Assembly (NCBI GenBank): GCA_016191325.1 | Contig: JACPOV010000008.1 | Location: 1 to 64,000, forward strand | Length of the DNA stretch: 64,000 nucleotides | Direction: 5' to 3' | DNA from: Candidatus Dependentiae bacterium | Lineage (GTDB): Bacteria; Babelota; Babeliae; Babelales; JACPOV01 | In this document: in pieces, positions 9,279 through 18,555 of the stretch | How positions within the stretch are numbered: the first letter of the stretch is position 1 | How the letters are laid out: each line of letters starts with the position of its first letter | Notes under the pieces: model-generated | What the model saw: only the letters and a program-made list of their open reading frames with translations | The model's database searches: none | What the model was told of the DNA's origin: nothing | Translations under genes and position numbers: made by a program

Positions 9279-10654
9279 ATGAAAAAAAATCATTTTTTAT
9301 TTGTATTGCTATTCTGTCTTTTTTCTTCCAGATTACTTTATTCCACTGATTTGCTCATAAATCAGCCTGGAAAATATAAGTTGGGTGATTCAATTATTAG
9401 TGTCCCCAATATTACCGGAGACACAATTATCACTATTTCCTCAAGCAATGTTCTTTTCGATTTTGGAGGGTATACGCTTTCTCAGGGAAATAGCGTGGGA
9501 AATTGCACTGGCATTATTATTAACCCAAATCTGAGCGACATTATTATTCAAAATGGTTGTCTTCAAAATATCACTGGGACCGGCATTTTGATTAATCAAG
9601 GATGTTCTAAGATAAAAATAAATAATATTGCTTTTAAAAGTATCGGCTTTGAAGGGCTTGCGCTGAAGCTTTTAAAAGTATCGGCTTTGAAGGGCTTGCG
9701 CTGAATGCCCTTAATACTAGTAAAATTGTTGATGTTGATATTGCCAATTGCCGTTTTTTGCAGTGTGCTAACGCGGCAGGTGGTGCAAATGGTGTATTAC
9801 TCAATCAGGCCTCTCGCATAAATATTTCTAATACAACTGTCGCAAGCATTAATAAACCAGGATCCACAATAACTGCATTTAATATGAGTAACTGCACTCA
9901 ATGCTCATTTGGCACTCTTGGTATTAACGGTAATACTGCATCAACCCTTACTCTTTTTAGCGATAATCTTGGAACAGGAAACGTTATCCAAAATACACTT
10001 GTGAGTACAAATACAGGATCAACCGTTATTTGTTATAGTTTAACCGGCTGCAGTGCAGAATCATTTATTAACTGTACGGCAAGCTCAAATCAAGCATCGG
10101 GCAGCTTATCCGGATTTCTCTTTGCCTCTACATCAACTGCAAATTATTTAGAAAAATGTTTAGTAAGCACAAATACTGGTGGGTCTATTAGCGGTTTTTC
10201 GTTTTCAGGTTCTTCATCCCAAAACGTACTCATTGATTGCTCAGTTCTTTCTAATTTTGCAAATGTGGCAAACTTGTTTGGAATCGTCGTGAATAATGCC
10301 AGTTTCGGAATTCTGCTTAGGAATAATGCATCATACAATTTTAATACCACAGCAAATGCGACAGCTGGGATTAATTTTCAAAATCCAACCATCGGAGTCA
10401 GTTGGTCGGTGATAGATGCGATAACGGAACGAAATGTCGCAGCTGGAAGCGCAGCAAATTCATTTGGAATTATAGTAGGGGCTTCAGCTAATAACCTTTT
10501 CTCAAAAAATATTGCTTTTACGAATTTTTCGACCGTTGGCAATCAGATTAATGGCGCAACATTGACAGCTGCTGTTATAACTCCCGCAGCCCCCGCTACT
10601 AGTAATATGGCATCGCCAACCGGTCCGTGGTCAAATCTCGCGATAACCCAATGA
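9279..10654 (+). pseudogene. Beta-helix paralog broken by a 38-bp tandem duplication
   Basis: The gene starts as a normal paralog with a signal peptide, LLINQPGKYKLGD, VLFDFGGYTLSQ and IQNGCLQNITGTGI, then hits a stop at 9702-9704. Bases 9630-9667 are repeated exactly at 9668-9705. Because 38 is not a multiple of 3, the frame shifts; from 9704 the protein continues in another frame (NALNTSKIVDVD) to 10654 and ends in PWSNLAITQ. Removing one copy restores a single ORF of 445 residues. Everything else looks intact, so the lesion is recent and could revert by slippage. A sequencing or assembly error is the main alternative. Confidence 0.85.
9630..9705 (+). repeat. Perfect 38-bp tandem duplication causing a frameshift
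   Basis: Copies at 9630-9667 and 9668-9705 are identical and directly adjacent. Each begins GCTTTTAAAAGTATC and ends TTGCGCTGAA. The second copy ends where the downstream coding frame resumes. Confidence 0.95.
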
Positions 10655-10783
10655 GGAGTGAGAATAGTATGTAGACTCTGGACCTTTCTCTGATAAGGAA
10701 AAAAATCAAGTGGATGGGAATAGTGTTTTCGAAATATTTATTTTTGTGCACAAAATTTTCAATGTAAAAAAGGAAAATTTGAA

Positions 10784-12043
10784 ATGAAAAAGAGTCTTAT
10801 AATTGGGTTATTGTTACTTGGTTCTTATCAAATAAAATCAGATTCCGTTTGTTCGATAATCTCTTCTCCCGGCAATTATCTCTATGCCGCTGATAATGTT
10901 GGGTTTCCAACCGATCCAAATGATGCCTTAGTGTGTGTACAAGTAAGTGACGTGGTCGTTGATCTAGGGGGCCATGCATTTACGCAAGACCCGAGTAACT
11001 TTGTGGATGGATTCTCGGGCGTTGTTATTTCTCCAAATGTAACCAATGTTATTATAAAAAATGGTTCAATTCGAAACCTTACGGGTTTTGGCATTATCAT
11101 TGGTGAAGGATGCAGCAATATTCGCATTGAAAATATTGATGTTGATACATGCAATTCTGGCGGTATTCAAATGAATGGCGTCTCAATTAATACCATAAAA
11201 GATACCGTTATTGATACCTGCCTGGTTTCATCTTGTACAGGCGATGGCTTAAGTACCGCCTACGGCATCCGTGTCTCAAACGGAGATAATATTAGTATAA
11301 AAAATTGTACCGTTAAGGGTAATGATGGCGGGACAGTTAATTCCGGATTTGGTATCAGTTTGGAATCCTGCAATTCTTGTCGCATTGAAGATACAATTTC
11401 TCACGGCAATGGTGGAAATCTGCTAGGTATTGGTATCAGCATTTTCCAATGCCAGTGGACAATTATTAATAATTGCACCGTGCTTAATACGATTGCTCGA
11501 GCTTCTAGCAGTAAAGCATGCGGTTTTCTGATAAATCAATCAACTCATACCACCGTATCAAACGGGATCGTAAAACACACAAACAATTCACTTGGTGATA
11601 CCTATGGGTATCAATTGATTGATGGATCGGATAATTTATGCGTGCTTTGCCAAGCACGAAATAATACTGGGGCAACATCGGCTGCCGGGTTTTATATGAG
11701 CGGAACAGAAAGTAAATCGTCATTGTTTAAATGCAAGAGCCGTGTTAATGATGGTGGAGTTGCGGGAATTGGGTACGGTATTTTGATCAATGGCCCCCAA
11801 AACTGCGATATTTGGTATAACCAAGTAATAGCAAATACGGGAAATACAGGCTTTGGGTTAACAGATACGACGTCCGATTCTAATAATTTAATTGCAGGAA
11901 ATCTTGCATTTCAAAACACAACGAGCGGGTATGATGTTACTCAAACATTGCCGCGCGTATTTCCTGTTGCTACTGCATCGGTGGCCGACTTTACAACTAT
12001 CAGCACTACAAGCAAATATGTAAATATTGCTTTCACCGCATAA
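10784..12043 (+). CDS. Secreted right-handed beta-helix protein, subfamily B
   Basis: A 419-residue protein with a ribosome site AAAAGGAAAATTTGAA and a signal peptide of about 19 residues. Its start differs from subfamily A: IISSPGNYLYAAD, then PTDPNDALVCVQVSDVVVDL and later LTGFGIIIGEGC. Rungs of Asn/Cys/Ser-rich sequence follow, with an ESCNSC motif near residue 202. The tail lacks the WxNL motif (YVNIAFTA). A strong terminator follows at 12058. With 12126 and 13477 it forms a second beta-helix subfamily marked by the DPND motif. Confidence 0.82.
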   Translation: MKKSLIIGLLLLGSYQIKSDSVCSIISSPGNYLYAADNVGFPTDPNDALVCVQVSDVVVDLGGHAFTQDPSNFVDGFSGVVISPNVTNVIIKNGSIRNLTGFGIIIGEGCSNIRIENIDVDTCNSGGIQMNGVSINTIKDTVIDTCLVSSCTGDGLSTAYGIRVSNGDNISIKNCTVKGNDGGTVNSGFGISLESCNSCRIEDTISHGNGGNLLGIGISIFQCQWTIINNCTVLNTIARASSSKACGFLINQSTHTTVSNGIVKHTNNSLGDTYGYQLIDGSDNLCVLCQARNNTGATSAAGFYMSGTESKSSLFKCKSRVNDGGVAGIGYGILINGPQNCDIWYNQVIANTGNTGFGLTDTTSDSNNLIAGNLAFQNTTSGYDVTQTLPRVFPVATASVADFTTISTTSKYVNIAFTA

Positions 12044-12057
12044 TATTTGATTTTCTA

Positions 12058-12085
12058 AATCCCCCAGAAACTTCTGGGGGATTTT
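12058..12085 (+). terminator. Rho-independent terminator
   Basis: The arms AATCCCCCAGA and TCTGGGGGATT form a GC-rich stem followed by TTTTAATTT, 15 bp after the stop of the upstream beta-helix gene. Confidence 0.8.
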
Positions 12086-12125
12086 AATTTATTTATCTAA
12101 ACAGGCATTTTTATTTGAAAATAAT

Positions 12126-13397
12126 ATGAAACAAAAAAATATATATTTATTAATTCTAAGCTTTTTTATAAGCAATAATTTAACTGCTGCATCGGTAGCT
12201 ATCATTTACGACACACCGGGTCATTATCTCTATTCGGGTGGATTCAGCTCAGCGCCAACTGATCCCAATGATTCAATGTTTATTATCCGAACGAATAATA
12301 TAACGTTGGATTTTGGAGGGAATGTTTTTTTTCAAGATCAAAGTACATTGGGTGTTCCGGGATTTAATTTTATTGTGGTCAACCCAGGTTTTAGAAACGT
12401 TAATATTGTAAATGGATTTGCGCAAGGGTTTACGGGGACAGGCATTATAGTACAGGATAATAATAGAGGGCTAACGATTGATAGCATGGTTCTTACTGGA
12501 ATGACCAATGCCGATATCGAACTTCAGGGTACCGTAACTGGGTTGACGAATATAAGCATCAGCAATTGTTCCATGGCAACTGTTAACACGAGCGATCACT
12601 TGGCAGTTTATGGAATTAAAGGCACGAATATAAACCTTTTGTCTCTCGCATCTAATCTTCAGCAAGTAAGCCAAACAAGTTTAACGCAAACATGTATTGG
12701 CATCCTCTTAGAAAATGTTACTTCTTTTGGTATCAATAATTGTAGGTGCCTTGCGCAGACCGCATCACAATTTGCAGCTGGGATTGTAATGAAAAATTGC
12801 AAAGAAGGCTTAGTTCAGAATAATTTGGTGTATTCAAGTTCGACAGTCAACGGTGACGGCAGCGACATAGCAAACGGTTATGAACTTGATAGCTGCCAAC
12901 GGATATTGGTGCAAAATTGTCAAAGCTCGGTGGGTTCAGCGAGCGCCGGTTCATGCAATGGATTTTTTGCGCAAAACGGGGATCGGAATAATTTTAATGG
13001 GGTTCTTGCGCAAAGTAATCAAGGATTCTTATCAGCCTCGGGCATTCTTTTATCAAATGAAGTGAACTCAAATATTCAAGGCTGCACATTGCGTGAAACA
13101 TTTGCAATAACAGCAAGCGCTACCGGAATTTTACTTATGGGGTGTAGCAACTGCAATATTCAATCCAATAATATTCTCGATTCTGTTGGAACATTCTCAT
13201 TTGCAATTATAGATGATGCTGGCGCAAGTACATCGGCAATTACTTCTAATCGTGCATTTAATTGTGGCACCGGATATGCAGTTACTTATCCAAATGGTAT
13301 TCAATTGCCCGTGATTGTCGGAAGTCTATCATTAAATCCGCCCGGATTACCAAGCAGTGCAGGGGGATTAATAGATAATATTTTAATAAATCCCTAG
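12126..13397 (+). CDS. Secreted right-handed beta-helix protein, subfamily B
   Basis: A 423-residue protein with a signal peptide of about 22 residues (ending LTAA), then IIYDTPGHYLYSGG, PTDPNDSMFIIRTNN and ITLDFGGNVFFQD. It shares FTGTGIIVQDN and a GCSNC motif near the C-terminus with its neighbours. Terminators lie on both sides (12058 and 13410), so it is probably monocistronic. No obvious Shine-Dalgarno sequence precedes the ATG. Function unknown beyond the exported beta-helix fold. Confidence 0.82.
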   Translation: MKQKNIYLLILSFFISNNLTAASVAIIYDTPGHYLYSGGFSSAPTDPNDSMFIIRTNNITLDFGGNVFFQDQSTLGVPGFNFIVVNPGFRNVNIVNGFAQGFTGTGIIVQDNNRGLTIDSMVLTGMTNADIELQGTVTGLTNISISNCSMATVNTSDHLAVYGIKGTNINLLSLASNLQQVSQTSLTQTCIGILLENVTSFGINNCRCLAQTASQFAAGIVMKNCKEGLVQNNLVYSSSTVNGDGSDIANGYELDSCQRILVQNCQSSVGSASAGSCNGFFAQNGDRNNFNGVLAQSNQGFLSASGILLSNEVNSNIQGCTLRETFAITASATGILLMGCSNCNIQSNNILDSVGTFSFAIIDDAGASTSAITSNRAFNCGTGYAVTYPNGIQLPVIVGSLSLNPPGLPSSAGGLIDNILINP

Positions 13398-13409
13398 TGA
13401 ACATTCCGC

Positions 13410-13442
13410 AGGCCATTCATTTTTGGGTGAATGGCCTTTTTT
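13410..13442 (+). terminator. Rho-independent terminator
   Basis: The 10-bp arms 13410-13419 and 13428-13437 (AGGCCATTCA / TGAATGGCCT) are followed by a T-run, just downstream of the beta-helix gene ending at 13397. Confidence 0.85.
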
Positions 13443-13476
13443 AATCTAGTTTTGCATCAACGATAAGGAAAACTTC

Positions 13477-14739
13477 ATGCATTTTTTAAAGCATTCGATT
13501 CTACCTATACTATTGATAGTTACTTTATCGATGAGCGCCGGTTCAGTAGCTATAATTTATGATACACCTGGCCAGTTTCTCTATTCAGGGGGTATGCAAA
13601 CGACTTCGGTGGACCCGAACGATTCCATGATCATCATAGCCACAAGTAATATTGTTCTCGATTTGGGCGGTAATATTTTTTTTGCTGGGCAAGATTCTGC
13701 CCCTGGTTTTACGGGTATTACGATTGCGCCAAACGTTTATAACGTCACGATTAAAAACGGCATCGTTGCAGGGTTTACGGGTAATGGAATTCGCATAAAT
13801 GACGGTTGTTACGATATTTTTATAGATAATATTACCACAACCCTATGCGCTGATGCTGGCATAAATTCATTGGGAAGCTTATCGGGCATTATGGATGTGG
13901 TTATAAAAAACTGCACGATTTCCGATTGTATGCCTGGTTTGGCTTCGGTAGCTGCAGGAATTCATGCAAATAACACTACGCGAATGAGAATCTCGAATTG
14001 CTATTTTGAAGGAAACCAATTAATACTATGCCCTTCAAGTGCAGGCGTGCATCTAGAAAATTCTTCAGTTTTTGAATTGTTAGAAAATAGAACAGTTGGT
14101 CAGAGGGCTGCTAGCTTTGCAGCTGGCTATATGCTTGAAAATTGTACTGAAGGAATCGTAAAAAATTGCCTTGCCTATGCAACTACTACCACGGGCGACG
14201 GAACAGATTCAGTATATGGTTTTTACATGTCCGCATCTGAGAGGATTTGGATAAATAATTGCCAAAGCGTTGCGGGAAAATCTGAAACTGGCAAATGCAT
14301 TGGGTTTTTCACGACGGGGGGTAGCCGCAATATTTTCGAAAAGGTACTAGCGCAAAGTGATCAAGGTAAACTTGAAACCGCGGGTATATCTTTGGCAAGT
14401 GAATCAAGTTCTTATATAAATGACTCTATAATCCGCGGCATTGTATCAACGAATGAAAGTGCTTACGGCATTAAGCTTGATGCGACTTGTTCGCTTTGCC
14501 ATATTGAAGAAAATCTGGTGAGTAATAACAGCGGTTCTTCAGCATTTGGCATTGTAGATCTGTCTGCACAATCCTCTTCGTTAATTGTAAAAAATGAGTG
14601 TTTTAACAGCGGTACGCACTATTTAGTTTCTTATCCGGGATTTTCCATTCCTGTTATTAACGGAAGTCTTTCAAACCCCGCACCAGGATTGCCAGCCCAA
14701 GTTTGTGGCACATTCGACAATGTGAGTGTTACTATCTAA
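13477..14739 (+). CDS. Secreted right-handed beta-helix protein, subfamily B
   Basis: A 420-residue paralog, closest to the gene at 12126: IIYDTPGQFLYSGG, VDPNDSMIIIATSN, IVLDLGGNIFFAGQ. ATG follows AAGGAAAACTTC. A signal peptide of about 22 residues is present. The ATCSLC motif is retained, and the C-terminal FDNVSVTI resembles the DNILINP ending of its neighbour rather than the WxNL tail of subfamily A. It is the last gene of the array and converges on ftsZ across a bidirectional terminator. Confidence 0.82.
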   Translation: MHFLKHSILPILLIVTLSMSAGSVAIIYDTPGQFLYSGGMQTTSVDPNDSMIIIATSNIVLDLGGNIFFAGQDSAPGFTGITIAPNVYNVTIKNGIVAGFTGNGIRINDGCYDIFIDNITTTLCADAGINSLGSLSGIMDVVIKNCTISDCMPGLASVAAGIHANNTTRMRISNCYFEGNQLILCPSSAGVHLENSSVFELLENRTVGQRAASFAAGYMLENCTEGIVKNCLAYATTTTGDGTDSVYGFYMSASERIWINNCQSVAGKSETGKCIGFFTTGGSRNIFEKVLAQSDQGKLETAGISLASESSSYINDSIIRGIVSTNESAYGIKLDATCSLCHIEENLVSNNSGSSAFGIVDLSAQSSSLIVKNECFNSGTHYLVSYPGFSIPVINGSLSNPAPGLPAQVCGTFDNVSVTI

Positions 14740-14767
14740 GCAATAAAAAAAAAGTACGAATTAGAAA

Positions 14768-14795
14768 GGGCCGCAGAAAGCGGCCCAATTTTTTT
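14768..14795. terminator. Bidirectional terminator between the beta-helix array and ftsZ
   Basis: The stem GGGCCGC / GCGGCCC with loop AGAAA is followed by ATTTTTTT on the plus strand. On the minus strand a longer AT stretch with a T-run follows. It serves the convergent ends of both transcription units. Confidence 0.8.
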
Positions 14796-15939
14796 AAACG
14801 ATATCGTGTTCAGATTGTTTTTTTTGACGCATGAATGTTGGGACATCTAGATCATCAAATGCGACCGATGGTTGAACTGGTTCAGCTTGTAATGCTTGTT
14901 GTATTTTTACTTCAGCACGTTGAAAATGCGCGGGCGTAATTTCTTTTTGCGCTACTTTAGGTGCTTCTGCTGAGACTGTGTTGAAGCCTGTTGCGATTAT
15001 GGTCACGCGAATTTCATCTATGAGCAACGGATCGATCACCGATCCTAGAATTATATTAGCATCTATATCAGCTTGTTCATGAACAATCGATGCAGCAATG
15101 CGGATTTCATGTAGCCCTAAATTAGTGCCGCCAGTAATGTTTAGTAAAACACCTTTTGCTCCGGCAATGCTCATATTTTCAAGTAGTGGGGAGTTTATTG
15201 CATCGAGCGCTGCTTTTTGCGCACGATTGCTTCCAGAAGCGATTCCAGTTCCCATCACCGCAAGGCCGCGATCCTTAATAATGGTGCGTACGTCGGCAAA
15301 GTCAACGTTAATATGCCCAGGTTTAGAGATAATATCTGAAATAGATTTAACTGAGCGGTGCAAAATACCGTTGATCATCGAAAACGCATCGATCATCGAA
15401 ATGTTTTCATCAACCACATCAAGAAGTTTTTGATTTGGAACCACAATAAGTGTATCCACTTCTTTTTTTAGATTTTCTAAAGCAGAATCTGCGACGGTGG
15501 CGCGACGTTTTCCTTCAAATTGAAAAGGCTTTGTTACTACCGCGATGCATAAAATATTTTTTTCGCGTAGTGCCTTTGCAATTACTGGCAATGCGCCAGA
15601 TCCGGTTCCGCCGCCAAGGCCACCTGTTAGAAATACGATATCTGCATCGGCAACAAGCTCGAGAATTTTATCGAGATCTTCTTCTGCAGAACGTTTTCCT
15701 AATTCGGGGTTTGCACCAGCACCGAGCCCCTTGGTAGATTTTAAACCTATCTGAACTTTATGTTCAGCTTTGGATTTTTCAAGAGCTTGAGCATCAGTGT
15801 TTGCGACAATAAATTCGATACCCTCAAAACCGGTATCGATCATGCTGTCTACCGTATTACCGCCAGCTCCGCCAACTCCAATGACTTTGATGCGCGCTAT
15901 TGGAGCATTTGTTTTATTCTCAGATTCAAAGATTATCAT
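14794..15939 (-). CDS. ftsZ: Cell division GTPase FtsZ
   Basis: FtsZ polymerises at mid-cell into the Z ring. The protein shows IKVIGVGGAGGNTVD at the N-terminus, the tubulin signature GGGTGSG near residue 108, NVDFADVRTII in the T7 loop region, and a conserved C-terminal peptide DDLDVPTFMRQ that binds FtsA. I start it at 15939 because TAGGAGAGGG precedes that ATG directly; an in-frame ATG 30 bp upstream (15969) lies inside ftsA and has no ribosome site. The length (381 residues) is normal. It follows ftsA with a 9-bp spacer in a ftsQ-ftsA-ftsZ operon. Confidence 0.97.
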   Translation of the reverse strand: MIIFESENKTNAPIARIKVIGVGGAGGNTVDSMIDTGFEGIEFIVANTDAQALEKSKAEHKVQIGLKSTKGLGAGANPELGKRSAEEDLDKILELVADADIVFLTGGLGGGTGSGALPVIAKALREKNILCIAVVTKPFQFEGKRRATVADSALENLKKEVDTLIVVPNQKLLDVVDENISMIDAFSMINGILHRSVKSISDIISKPGHINVDFADVRTIIKDRGLAVMGTGIASGSNRAQKAALDAINSPLLENMSIAGAKGVLLNITGGTNLGLHEIRIAASIVHEQADIDANIILGSVIDPLLIDEIRVTIIATGFNTVSAEAPKVAQKEITPAHFQRAEVKIQQALQAEPVQPSVAFDDLDVPTFMRQKKQSEHDIV

Positions 15940-15947
15940 ACCCTCTC

Positions 15948-17174
15948 CTAAAAAAAGTCGGACACCCATGATTTCATTCGAGCCACCATACGCGATACGA
16001 GGGGGCCCGATATCCCATCAGTAGAAGTATTGCTTTTTTGGAGTGCATGAAGCAAGAGTCCGTAACCAGTAGCATAGAGCGGCGTAGTGAGCGTGATAAA
16101 ATTTGTATGATCCAATCGCGGTCTACCGATGCGAACGGGAACTTTCAAAATTTCGTGCGCGAGTGGAACTAAACCATTGAGCAATGAACCGCCACCGGTA
16201 AGAACAAATCCAGCCGTTATTGTTTGATTGAGTTGTTTACTATCGATAATTTGCTTAACCATCATGAGTAATTCTGTAGCGCGCGGGCGGAGAATACCAC
16301 TCAGTTCAGGAAGCCAAACATCATGTGTTTGCCCGTCTTGTAATGAAGCTACGTTTATAATTTCGTTATTATCGATTTCCTGAACGCTTCCAAATTCTTT
16401 TTTTATACGTTCAGCTTCGATGAGCGTTGTTTGCAGGCCGACTGCAAGATCGTTAGTAAATTGATTTCCAGCAACAGGAATAACATGCGTATAGCGAATT
16501 GCACCGTGTGCATAAAGTGCTAAATCTGAGGTGCCACCACCAATATCAAGCATGCCAACGCCAAGTTCTCTCTCATCTGGAGAAAGCACTGCTGCGGCAG
16601 ATGCTAGTTGCTCGAGCACAATATCGGTAACTTTAATGCCGGCAGATTCGCAACAATTAATGAGGTTTTGCGCAGAGGCTGTGCCACCTGTAATAATGTG
16701 AACATTTGCTTCAAGCCGAACGCCGTACATACCAAAAGGATCATTTATTCGTTCATTTCCATCGATAACAAAATAGTGCGGAAGAACGTGAAGAATTTGT
16801 TGACCTTCTGGAAGCGCTATTGCTTGCGCTGCAGCCAGCACATTTGCAATATCTTGGTGAGAAATTTGTCCGCGCTTAATAGGAACAACGCCTTGAGAGC
16901 TCAACGATTTAATGTGGCTTCCCGAAATGCCAATGCACGCACGATCGATAGTGCATCCTGCCATAAGCTGCGCTTCCGAAACTGCCAATTTTATTGATTG
17001 AACTGTTTTGGCAATATCTACCACCACACCTTTTTTTAAACCGTGGGATGGAGAATTTCCAATGCCAACAATTTCAAGAGTGCCATCAGCTTGTTGTTGC
17101 GCTACCAGAACGCAAATCTTGGTTGTCCCAATATCTATTGCGACAATAAGTTCAGAAAAAATATTTCCTTTCAT
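15948..17174 (-). CDS. ftsA: Cell division protein FtsA
   Basis: An actin-fold ATPase that anchors FtsZ to the membrane. It opens with ELIVAIDIGTTKICVLVA (phosphate 1 loop), has the later nucleotide loops VGMLDIGGGTSDLALY and FVLTGGGSLLNGL, and ends in an amphipathic membrane-binding helix (VARMKSWVSDFF). The length of 408 residues is standard. The start overlaps the ftsQ stop by 4 bp (ATGA), implying translational coupling, with GGGAGGAAAGAGG as a strong ribosome site. Confidence 0.97.
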   Translation of the reverse strand: MKGNIFSELIVAIDIGTTKICVLVAQQQADGTLEIVGIGNSPSHGLKKGVVVDIAKTVQSIKLAVSEAQLMAGCTIDRACIGISGSHIKSLSSQGVVPIKRGQISHQDIANVLAAAQAIALPEGQQILHVLPHYFVIDGNERINDPFGMYGVRLEANVHIITGGTASAQNLINCCESAGIKVTDIVLEQLASAAAVLSPDERELGVGMLDIGGGTSDLALYAHGAIRYTHVIPVAGNQFTNDLAVGLQTTLIEAERIKKEFGSVQEIDNNEIINVASLQDGQTHDVWLPELSGILRPRATELLMMVKQIIDSKQLNQTITAGFVLTGGGSLLNGLVPLAHEILKVPVRIGRPRLDHTNFITLTTPLYATGYGLLLHALQKSNTSTDGISGPLVSRMVARMKSWVSDFF

Positions 17175-17899
17175 CCTCTTTCCTCCCTACCTTTGGCCTG
17201 GTACACAATAATCTGCTTGTGGAATCTGATATCGGCCAGCCAGGCGGTTGGTATTATTTTTTTTAGTTTCTTTTGCTCTACCAATTTTTTTTGCGCATCT
17301 GAACATTGATCAAGAACTGATTCGTCAATTTTTTGTTCCGCCCTCAAGCGAATCGGAAATAGTTTTTTTGCAAGATCGTGCACGATGATTGAGCCTGCAT
17401 TTTCTATCGTAATAGCATGCGTTGCAAAAAACGATGAAGGAAACTGCTCCAACCAACTCATGCAATATGGTTCTAAATAATTTGCGGGTGACTTTATAAT
17501 AACTCGCGGGAGTTGCATATAATGCGCACCATAAAGCGAGCGAGAAACGAGTGCGCCACGTTCGGTGAGCACTAAATTATCATTCGCTAATAGCCAAGGT
17601 GCATCAATTCGTATTGTAACGAGCAGCGACTTAGATTTAGTTTTTTTCCAACTGATCGATTTTATGATCGGATACGCTTCTTTTAGCTGGGTATGCCACG
17701 GTGTTTCATTTTTTGTTTTGTACAAATAATGCGCAGTTTTGATTATTGCCTGTTCAGTTTCTTGAGTAACAAGAGGATCAACGCAGAAAGTGAATGCATC
17801 TGGGGTGAGCGTTGAAATAATGCAAAAGGTAAAGCTTGCGCAAATAAGAGCTGCGCATCCAGTGATACCAAGGTATAAAATAGCCTTTTGGCGATTCAT
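17171..17899 (-). CDS. ftsQ: Cell division protein FtsQ/DivIB-like
   Basis: The protein has 242 residues with one transmembrane helix at about residues 8-30 and a periplasmic remainder. The segment around YPIIKSISWKK...LLVTIRIDAPWLL resembles the POTRA strands of FtsQ, and the later VLTERGALVS matches the start of the FtsQ beta domain. Sequence similarity is weak, as usual for this family; the position immediately before ftsA with a 4-bp overlap is the main support. It probably links the Z ring to septal wall synthesis. Confidence 0.8.
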   Translation of the reverse strand: MNRQKAILYLGITGCAALICASFTFCIISTLTPDAFTFCVDPLVTQETEQAIIKTAHYLYKTKNETPWHTQLKEAYPIIKSISWKKTKSKSLLVTIRIDAPWLLANDNLVLTERGALVSRSLYGAHYMQLPRVIIKSPANYLEPYCMSWLEQFPSSFFATHAITIENAGSIIVHDLAKKLFPIRLRAEQKIDESVLDQCSDAQKKLVEQKKLKKIIPTAWLADIRFHKQIIVYQAKGREERG

Positions 17900-18147
17900 A
17901 ATCCCCCCTTTTTATGTGCATATGCGAACCCCAATCGCAGAGCACACTCTCTTTACCTTTTTACTATTTTCCCATTGCATTAATCAATGAATTTGTCTGA
18001 GAAATTAATTTCTCATTGGTGAAAATAGTGAGCGAGCACCCCAAAACTTTTTTTAATAAACGCATCTGTTTTTTATCCGAGGATCTTTTTCTTTTCTTGC
18101 TAAAGATAGAACCTGTTTCATAGATTAGAGGGGGAAGGGAAGGGGAA

Positions 18148-18555
18148 ATGAAGAGGATTGGGATTGTATTTTTATTGAGTTATCTTTGCCAAACACAAGC
18201 AGTTGATGCGCCGTCTTTTTATGAGATTCCGGAAGTTGCAACTAATTTATGCAAAAACCATCCTTATACAAGCGCCGCGATGATTACCGGATTGTGGGTT
18301 CTGCTCAATTATATTGCTCAAGATCCCGAAGATTCTGATTCAGAAAATTTAACAAAAAATTATTGGTTCAATACGGTTTTTTTGGGTGTGCTGATCGATC
18401 TGGTTCTAAATAAAGAAAGATCTGTTCCAGGTATTTTTGCTTGGATCGCTAAAGAATATAGTGAACGAAGTATAATCACATTCGTGCCGTGGCTGACGTA
18501 TGAATCGATTTCGCGTCTGGTTGCTAAATTTTTTTCAACTGACTTGCAGCGTTGA
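18148..18555 (+). CDS. Small exported or membrane protein, unknown
   Basis: The product has 135 residues. A strong purine-rich ribosome site (GGGGAAGGGGAA) precedes the ATG. An N-terminal signal peptide (about 18 residues, ending TQAVDA) is followed by two weakly hydrophobic stretches near residues 48-58 and 78-88. I recognise no domain. The 3' end overlaps the 3' end of convergent rlmB by 32 bp. Confidence 0.6.
   Translation: MKRIGIVFLLSYLCQTQAVDAPSFYEIPEVATNLCKNHPYTSAAMITGLWVLLNYIAQDPEDSDSENLTKNYWFNTVFLGVLIDLVLNKERSVPGIFAWIAKEYSERSIITFVPWLTYESISRLVAKFFSTDLQR

Noticed and set aside
15098-15737. Plus-strand frames opposite ftsZ
   Set aside because: Shadow frames of a highly conserved gene with no ribosome sites or recognisable motifs.
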